Source: Discostella pseudostelligera (Eukaryota; Bacillariophyta; Thalassiosirophyceae; Thalassiosirales; Thalassiosiraceae). From it: DNA of 15,081 bases. The stretch covers positions 1-15,081 of the forward strand of contig JALLBK010000308.1 of NCBI GenBank assembly GCA_036940085.1, read 5' to 3'. A model generated the notes under the pieces. That model ran no database searches. It was not told the DNA's origin and was given only the letters and a program-made list of their open reading frames with translations. Position 1 is the first letter of the stretch. Every line of letters begins with the position of its first letter. Position numbers and translations under genes: made by a program. Of the stretch, positions 8,629 through 15,081 are shown in pieces.

Positions 8629-11600
8629 TTAAGACGACATCATGCCCATCCTGTAATGTCTATTCATCTCTTGCCTTCTGCGATCATCCATTGCCCGCTG
8701 CTTCAGTTGTAGCTGACGAATGCGCTTTCTTATCGCAATACACTGTGGGATAGGACAATTCGAATTCTTACACTGTTGCGCATGAATCCTCAGCAAGGTC
8801 CAAATTCGCTTGCAAACCTTGCATCCCCCCGATGCCTTCACCTGTAAGTAATAAAACAACGGGTAAGAAAAATAAAGAGGATGAATGAAAGAAGAACTTA
8901 ACGGTGCCTCTTACCTTGCAAACTTGCCCATGCTTGAGGTATGATTTCATCTTTTGACAATTGGCAGACGAGCACGTCGTGGATTTGCATTGTGAAGCAT
9001 GCTCAATAAGAGCGATGTGAAGTTGAATATTCTTCTGCCGTTCCTTGCGCTGCTCCTCGGTCAAACCACTTACCCCACTTGAGCCTGTGTCAACTTTGAT
9101 TTTCTCAAGTTGATGAGTGCACTGTCCCCTGTTCGTTTTCGGATCGAGGGCGCAATCCTGGCAAAGATCGAAATCGGGGCAAATATTGCAGTGATGACGA
9201 ATACCGGATGATATCTCGCGAGCGCATGCTGCACATTGTTGAACAAACTTCGGCGCCTCGCGATTTTGAAGGTGCCACAATACCATCATCGATGTATGCT
9301 TGGCTCGCCGCAATTCATCGAACTGATAATGATTTCCACGGCAGAGATCCAAGAAGGCTTGACGAGTGTTGAAAAACTCGCAATCAATTTCATCAGTGTC
9401 GTCATCGAGGACTCTGATGGGACGGCCGAAGCGATCAACCTGCTTCTCATTAGATGTAGATAGAGGCGCCTCGGCTGACATCTCCTCTTCTGTTGCAACA
9501 TTTTCGAGGAGTTTTTTAGAATCTCGATACTCTATGATATGTTGGGGGACAACGAGATGTTCCGGCTTGGCATCAATGCAATTCAAGAATGCTACCATGA
9601 AACTCTCTTTCATGCCAGAAATGGCATCACAAAATTTGTGCATCACTGGATCTCTGTCACCTTCTTTGAGAGGCTTATCACCGGAACCGGAACCGGAACT
9701 AGAACCATTCGTCACAACTACTGCTTTCTTACTCTTTGACGAAGACTTCTTTTTCCCTCCTTGAGTTCCCTTGGTGCTTTGATCATTTAATTCTTTGATG
9801 ATATTTTCAGCCTCGCCAGGAAAGTAGTCACCCTCAAAATACGGTACAACCGAAGCATCTAACGTTTTGTCGTTGAAGTACTGATCATACATGTTGGTAA
9901 CTTTACCAACAATATCGCGTTTTTGACACTCCTCGAGCATCTCGACGTACCACTGGCGCAGCCTTACATCTTTCGGGGTCTTTTGGTCCTCAGGCTTGGC
10001 GTAGAAGATATAATCATCTCCTTTTAGCGGTGGGCACGCCCAGATGAATGCTTGTTGAAACCCTTTATTCCGCGCATAGTCAAGGTAGGATATCAATATT
10101 TCATGGTAAATGAAAGTTCGCATTTTTCTGGGCTGCATAAAATGCACACTATCCAGATAGGACACGTAAACAGTCCGTTTGTTCGGAAGGGGGTTGTCAT
10201 CGCCATGTTCGTACAAATAGAGTGCAAAAAGTATCACATCCACCCCATCAATGTTTTGGAACATCACGATGCATTTGCAACGGTACGCGAATTCATCGGG
10301 GTAGCCCTTGTGCGCGTATCTGGCTTTCATGAGCTCCCGTACTTCGTGCTTTCTATCTGTGGATGTAACTTGGCGGATGGTAAGAGGGCCACCTACTGAA
10401 AGCGCTTTGTATGCTTTGTCATACGAAATATTCTGTGCGGAAGATGTCAATCAAAATTAGAGTCGGCTGGGGTTGGAATAAAAGTCCTCAATAACTAATA
10501 AATCTGAATTCTCACCTCCGTTTCAGCTTTCTCCTCGGCAAGCTCTTTAATTCGTGCGTCCATCTTCTTGGACACGTGTTTTTCAAGCCAATCCGACAGC
10601 TTCGTCCTGGGGATATCGTTCGCCGACGGAGCCTCGGGCAGATTTAATGCATCCCCGTCCTTCTTCCTCTTGTCGAGCAAACATAGCGGGCATGAGTACG
10701 CACTCGTGTTCTCCTTATCTTGACGAGTGTTGTACAAGCCGCAGATTTGATGAATCCAACGTTCGCAGTCGTCGCACTGCACCCAGCTCTCTTCATGAAC
10801 TTCATCATTCTTTCGCTTGGAAAGCTCAGATTTCTTAATCTTAGTCGAGCCGCAGTCAATTATGTCCCCCTTCAGCTCGGTATAGCATTGATTGCACCAA
10901 GCATACTGCTTGTCCGCACTTATGTAGAAGTTTGTATTACGACGAATGCGCGTCGTGGGACAGTTCACGCCATTGCAGAAAAACACAGGGGGCTCAAAAT
11001 TAAGCTTCTCGCAACCGCAGAGGCCGCACGCCTGAACCTTTTTGGAATTCTCAGCGTGCTCTTTGTCAAGTTGTTTCATGAGTTTCTTGAAGTCAGTTTC
11101 GAACTTCTTCTTAAGCTCCTTGGCCATCTCATGCACCACGGTTCTCTCCTCGTTATATTTCATCGCATTTTCGAAGGTGAGGCGCACATCGGAACGGAAA
11201 TCCTCAAACGAGTGATAAGACCCACTCTCGAGCTTCTTTTGGATAGTACCCAAATCCATCGGCTTTTTGATAATGTCAAAGTAATCATCCAATCCCAACT
11301 CGACGGGGTTGACGGGCGTGGCAAAAACCCATCCATGCTCGTGGGACTGCAGGCCCTTGAGTACTTCAAGACACTTGATCTTCAATTCGGGAAGAGCCAA
11401 TTTGGCAAACTTTTGCAAAGATTGGATGTGCGTCTTGACCTGCTCCGTCGTGAAGCATTCCAGAAGTGCGTGATCTTCGGTGGGGTTGGGTGCATTGGGC
11501 TTTGGAGATTGTTGCCTCAATTGGGTTGCGCCATTGTCTGAGGACGGAGGCATATCCGTGTTTTGACCTTGGGTTGAGTTGATCTTATCCGTATTCAATG

Positions 11601-14183
11601 ATTGAGGAAGTCCACTGTGCTGAGATGTGGCGCTTAACGACGATGGCGCTGGCATTCCCCCGGTGCTGGTGCTGAATGAGTCATGATCAATCTTTTGCTT
11701 CTTGGTCTGCGGCTGGTACTCAGTATTAGCAATTGGCGGTGTGGTTCGGACTGTTCCAGACCCCTCCATTATTGCCGGGTCTACCTCGATATGGTTGTTG
11801 AACCCATTCTTAATTATTTCTCTCACAGGGTCGCATATATTGCAGGGAGGCTTGCAGCGGCGATAATGACTTAACACATACCGACTGCTCATGCAGTGTC
11901 TGACCTTGCAGTAGCTGTCTTTGCAGCTTGCGATGTGTTTCCATAGTTCCTTCATCTCGGCACAGTGAGGGGTAATTGTGCAAGTGCCATTCTCGGCTGT
12001 GCATTTTGATGCGTGGCGGAGAAGAAGGAGACGCTGTCGCTTGTGACGTGCCTTGGCATCAGGCTCCATGTTGTTATGACCGTTCGCATCCGTGGTATGA
12101 TGATCGTTGGGAGGGGGGAACATCTGTTGGGAACCAATAATACCTGCACTCCAGTTTGATTCTCCATGACTCTTTGGTTGATTCTGTTGCCGTCCCATCA
12201 ACATGTTACTCTGATTCTGCTGACCAGATGGATTCATTGAGTTGACTGGGATCGCCCCAGAATTGTTTACACCTCCAGTCATCATTCGATCCATGGGCGC
12301 GGCATTCTGCAGACCCATGTTGTCAGAAACCCCCATGTTGTTATCATTTCCCTGCATCATGCCCATAATACTTCCCATCTGAGAGGTGGGGATAATTGCG
12401 CTGCCTGTTGAATTGTTATTGTTGGCCGGCTGCATCATACTGTTGCTCATTTGCATGCTGGCTCTGCCATCTTGCGACATTCCATAGCTGTTACCATCAA
12501 TATCCATAACACCAGGCATCTGTACGCCTCCACCCAGGTGCTGACTTTGAGCCCGCGGACTCTTTTGGGTCTTTCTGACTGTCTCCCTCACTGGCCCGCA
12601 TGCCGGACATCGTGGATCCTTACACTTGCGATAATGGCTTAAGATACTCCTGCTCGAAAAGCAATGTGCAACTCGACAATCATTGTCGGTACAACGGGCC
12701 ATGTGCTTCCACAGCTTCTTCATCTCGCCACAGTACGGGGTGATCTTGCACTTGCCATCCTCGTAGAGACATTTGGACGAGTGATGAAGTAAAAGGAGGC
12801 GTTGTTGTTTGTGGCGAACGCGGACCTTCCAATCTGGATCGTTAGGATCGCCGTGCTGGTTGTTCAAAGCGTCCCCGCCAAACGATGCATCATTGTCTCC
12901 TCGCCCAGAACCAGAGAGAACAGATGGCATATTAAAGCTTCCCATCAAGTCATCCTTGTCATTCATCCCCTGCTGTTCCGCACCAACATTGCCTGACAAA
13001 CTACGATGCCCAGACTGACCACGAGAAGAGCTCTGCCCACCTCCACTACCGTCGAAACCAGATCCGTCTTTGGCCTGTTGTGTTTTTTGTGCAATTTCCA
13101 TCGCCAACTGTTGTAGCCGCATCTTGAGAGTGGAAATATCCGAATACGCATCGAAAGAAGGAGCTGAGCGGTAGAGTGAAACCTCTAGTTGCTTGACCAT
13201 TTGGGGCAGCTTTGTTAGCCATTCCGGGGAGGCATTTTTGTCCTTTTGCTTCAACAGCTTAACTCTGTCATAGGAAAGGTGTGGTGCAAGTTGAATGAGT
13301 TTCCAAATATACGAGTATTGATATGAAACTACGGACAAAAGGTAGTAGCTTACATGTGTTGAATCATTTCCCTCCGATGGTGCATATCATTGTCACTCTG
13401 CCAATCACCGTTCAATCCACTGGGTAAAAATTGTTGACCGTAATCGCCTCCTAGCCCCATACCACCTCCGGTTGGACCGTTGGGGCCTCCTGCATTTGCC
13501 AGCAGAGAGTTGCCAAGCGCTGGAGCTGAATTAAAATTAAGTGGGCCACCTCCCACAGAAGTGTTTTGCCCATCGGGTATAGACCCAGAATTGGAGGGTT
13601 GACGTCCGTAGCTGGACTGCTGGTTGTACAGTTGTGGCGGCGGCTGCTGCTGATGCTGCTGATGCTGCTGCTGCTGCTGGCCGGGGTGACTATAGTTGCC
13701 TGTATTCTGACGCTGCATGGCGTGCTGTGGTTGCGCCATGGGATGAGGCTGCATGTGCTGCTGTGTAGAATATTGGGAGGGGTGGTTGTATTGAGGGTGG
13801 TGCTGCGGAGGTGGCGGCGGCATGTGCTGGTTGGGATTGAAATTGGGGTTGTATCCACCCTGGTTGGAATATTGATGCGGCAAGTTCATGGGAGGGGGCA
13901 TGGAGGACCTATGGTTGGGAGCAGCCTGGTGCATAAATCCCGGGTTCCCCCCCTGTTGACCTCCCTGCATGTTAATGCTCGGGCGGTGGTGCTGCTGTTG
14001 ACCAGGATAGCCACCATATGGATTCGGACCGCCCATTTGGGGGAGCTGCTGCTGGGGATGATGCTGGGGATTGTTCCCGCCTGGAGCTGGGGGCAAATGA
14101 GGTTGGGGTGGACCCGACATCATTTGGCGCTGGTTTGGGGGAAGCTGTGTGGCTGCAGTGCCCTCATAGTCGTAGGCACTCAT
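8629..14183 (-). CDS. HAT-B: CBP/p300-type (KAT3) histone acetyltransferase with two N-terminal TAZ domains, 4 exons
   Basis: Nuclear histone/protein lysine acetyltransferase, paralog of HAT-A; the HAT cores look about two-thirds identical by eye. Exons are 14183-13354, 13264-10516, 10432-8915 and 8841-8629, giving 1769 aa. Start: ATG at 14183; the codons upstream in frame are non-ATG. Domains (approximate residues): Pro/Gln/Asn/Gly/His-rich N-terminus; KIX 257-332; TAZ1a 425-507; Met/Asn/Gln-rich linker; TAZ1b 680-762; NLS-like KKQK 798-801; bromodomain 905-1002 with Asn981; RING-like Cys cluster 1021-1072; PHD 1103-1140; HAT core from about 1205, with D1287, R1298, W1324 and Y1355 equivalent to p300 Asp1399, Arg1410, Trp1436 and Tyr1467; Lys-rich loop 1419-1429; ZZ 1590-1633; TAZ2 1651-1769 with an intact C-terminal helix and TAA stop. 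The second N-terminal TAZ is the unusual point. Family assignment is very secure. Confidence 0.96.
8842..8914 (-). other. HAT-B intron 3 (GT-AG, phase 0), within TAZ2
   Basis: Donor AAG|GTAAGA at 8914 and acceptor CTTACAG| at 8842, 73 bp. It joins GQVCK to [10 protein letters not shown], matching [15 protein letters not shown] of HAT-A, whose gene is continuous here. Confidence 0.93.
10433..10515 (-). other. HAT-B intron 2 (GT-AG, phase 0)
   Basis: Donor GAG|GTGAGA at 10515 and acceptor CGCACAG| at 10433, 83 bp. It joins ...KAETE to NISYDKA... just before the HAT core, the same position as HAT-A intron 2. Confidence 0.93.
11809..12057 (-). repeat. HAT-B TAZ1b, second copy of a duplicated TAZ domain
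   Basis: About 83 codons (residues 680-762) from [11 protein letters not shown] to DPVREII. The HCCC modules are RHASKC...C...C, KHIASC...C...C and SHYRRC...C..C. The third module is one residue shorter between its first two cysteines (CKPPC against CKDPRC in TAZ1a), but all ligands remain. The copies are separated by a roughly 170-residue Met/Asn/Gln-rich linker. Confidence 0.93.
12574..12822 (-). repeat. HAT-B TAZ1a, first copy of a duplicated TAZ domain
   Basis: About 83 codons (residues 425-507) from [10 protein letters not shown] to GPVRETV. All three HCCC modules are intact: HHSSKC...C...C, KHMARC...C...C and SHYRKC....C..C. It is homologous to TAZ1b at 11809-12057; the two diverge clearly in codons, so the duplication is not recent. 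Confidence 0.93.
13265..13353 (-). other. HAT-B intron 1 (GT-AG, phase 2)
   Basis: Donor AT|GTAAGC at 13353 and acceptor ATGACAG| at 13265, 89 bp. It splits the Ile codon in MIQH-I-VKLLKQ of the KIX domain, identical in position and phase to HAT-A intron 1. Confidence 0.93.
13644..13679. repeat. CTG/ATG triplet repeat coding Gln/His in HAT-B
   Basis: Twelve triplets on the plus strand, ten CTG and two ATG, read on the minus strand as CAG and CAT codons of a Gln/His tract in exon 1. A shorter CTG x5 run at 3988-4002 encodes Gln in HAT-A. Confidence 0.9.
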
Positions 14184-14437
14184 GTGCTCTCCTGATCTCA
14201 ATGCAGTAAAATATGAATTTCAAGGGCATATGCACGAGGCCACCTCCCTGCGGTTTATGTAACGGGCAGAGAGAAGATAATGAGCGCCATGACAGAATGA
14301 ATAATATGAAGCAAGGCAAGAACTAGAAGTTGAAGACGAACAATGCAGCCAAGATTATTGGAGCATGAAATGAAACCCTCTCCCCTCCCCCGTTCGTTTG
14401 CATCTCCATTTAATTATGCCGCTTCGAACGCAGTAGA

Positions 14438-14459
14438 TCGAAGTCGAAGTCGAAGTCGA
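14438..14459. repeat. TCGAAG hexamer tandem repeat (about 3.7 copies)
   Basis: Perfect tandem copies of TCGAAG followed by TCGA, 22 bp in total, upstream of HAT-B. Confidence 0.9.
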
Positions 14460-14832
14460 TACTACAGACGATACTGCACGAAGGTCCACCACAACCTTCT
14501 ACCCGAGCACCAGCACAAGTCGTTGACGATGAAACGAACCTACCCGACAGCGCCGCCAAGACCAGCGGCAGAGTCCATCCCCTCCCGCGCGCGCCAAAAC
14601 GATAGTACTAGTGCTCACCTCAATAGGATGGGTTCAACTACTCGAGGCCGCCCCCTCTCCTCAAACGTAGATTAGATAAAAGCCCGGGACACAGTCCGTA
14701 GACGGTGACGGTGACCTGTATGAAAGAGGTGGGTTGGTAGATGGTGTAGGTTGGTGTAGGTGTAGGTGGTGGTGGTCTGTGGTGGTGCAGTTGCTGTTTT
14801 GTGTTTTGGTGCGCTGGAAGGGCGGCCGGGCC

Positions 14833-14846
14833 CGCCGCGCGCGGCG
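14833..14846. repeat. Perfect 14-bp GC palindrome
   Basis: CGCCGCGCGCGGCG equals its own reverse complement. It sits inside a very GC-rich block (14817-14849) that contrasts with the AT-richer flank, about 650 bp upstream of the HAT-B start. Confidence 0.85.
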
Positions 14847-15081
14847 CGGTCAACAGTGCATCGTGAAGGCTAACAGCTATTTAGGAGTATCTACTTACTC
14901 ATAAGTACTCCTGTTCGTACTTACATAGGTGTGGAAACGATACGTACGTACCATTGGTGTCGTGATAATAATATTACTAGCCCGACTACGTCGGTATTAG
15001 GGCACATCTTTCATGACTTCGTCGCTCTAGCGCTATGCGTTTAGAAGAAACTAAATTAGTACTCACATTGGTTAAAATTTA

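Larger units (their letters stand above)
14184..15081. promoter_or_regulatory. Upstream flank of HAT-B, no convincing gene
   Basis: About 0.9 kb to the window edge. It should hold the HAT-B promoter and 5' UTR. A 110-codon plus-strand frame at 14343-14675 starts with ATG but shows no recognisable domain. Local structure includes a TCGAAG hexamer repeat, GGT/GTA-rich simple sequence around 14725-14790, a perfect 14-bp GC palindrome at 14833-14846, an AGGAGTA...TACTCCT inverted repeat (arms 14883-14889 and 14906-14912) and the palindrome TACGTACGTA at 14941-14950. Regulatory role is inferred from position only. Confidence 0.4.

Noticed and set aside
14343..14675. 110-codon plus-strand open frame upstream of HAT-B
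   Set aside because: It starts with ATG but has no recognisable domain, spans low-complexity and hexamer-repeat sequence, and lies where the HAT-B 5' flank is expected. Left unannotated.
1..15081. Genetic code with TGA as a sense codon
   Set aside because: Two genes have an open frame past a TGA, but no TGA interrupts the bodies of about 4000 codons and Trp is encoded by TGG at conserved sites. A general reassignment is not supported.

Overview
The window looks like nuclear DNA from a compact protist genome, most likely a diatom or a related stramenopile. The evidence is three spliced protein genes with short introns (73-130 bp), balanced base composition, CBP/p300-type acetyltransferases that mix animal-like and plant-like domains, and a signal peptide on the third gene that resembles the diatom A-x-A|F-x-P type. 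No prokaryotic operons, RNA genes, CRISPR arrays or transposons were seen. The organism assignment is inference.

Layout. On the minus strand, 5581-236 holds a CBP/p300-type (KAT3) histone acetyltransferase of three exons, called HAT-A here. On the plus strand, 6650-8461 holds an M14 zinc carboxypeptidase of three exons with an N-terminal signal sequence. On the minus strand, 14183-8629 holds a second KAT3 acetyltransferase of four exons, called HAT-B. The two HAT genes are paralogs in the same orientation, with the carboxypeptidase between them on the opposite strand. It is divergent from HAT-A (about 1.07 kb shared upstream region) and convergent with HAT-B (167 bp between stop codons). The last 0.9 kb is the upstream flank of HAT-B and the first 0.15 kb is the downstream flank of HAT-A.

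Both HAT proteins have the order KIX, TAZ1, NLS-like motif, bromodomain, RING-like Cys cluster, PHD, HAT core, ZZ, TAZ2, with low-complexity Q/P/N/M linkers. Residues equivalent to p300 Asp1399, Arg1410, Trp1436 and Tyr1467 are present in both. They should be nuclear transcriptional co-activators. The carboxypeptidase has complete zinc and catalytic motifs but enters the secretory (possibly plastid) route, so no functional link to the HATs is evident.

Most notable points: (1) HAT-A has an in-frame TGA inside its last TAZ2 helix, and the frame continues for 28 codons that match HAT-B closely. (2) HAT-B carries two tandem N-terminal TAZ domains, three in all. (3) HAT-A intron 2 is best explained as a GC-AG intron at exactly the position of HAT-B's GT-AG intron. 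(4) HAT-A has an acidic insertion of about 240 residues with psi-K-x-E motifs inside the HAT domain. (5) The carboxypeptidase signal peptide ends in an AKA|FSP motif.
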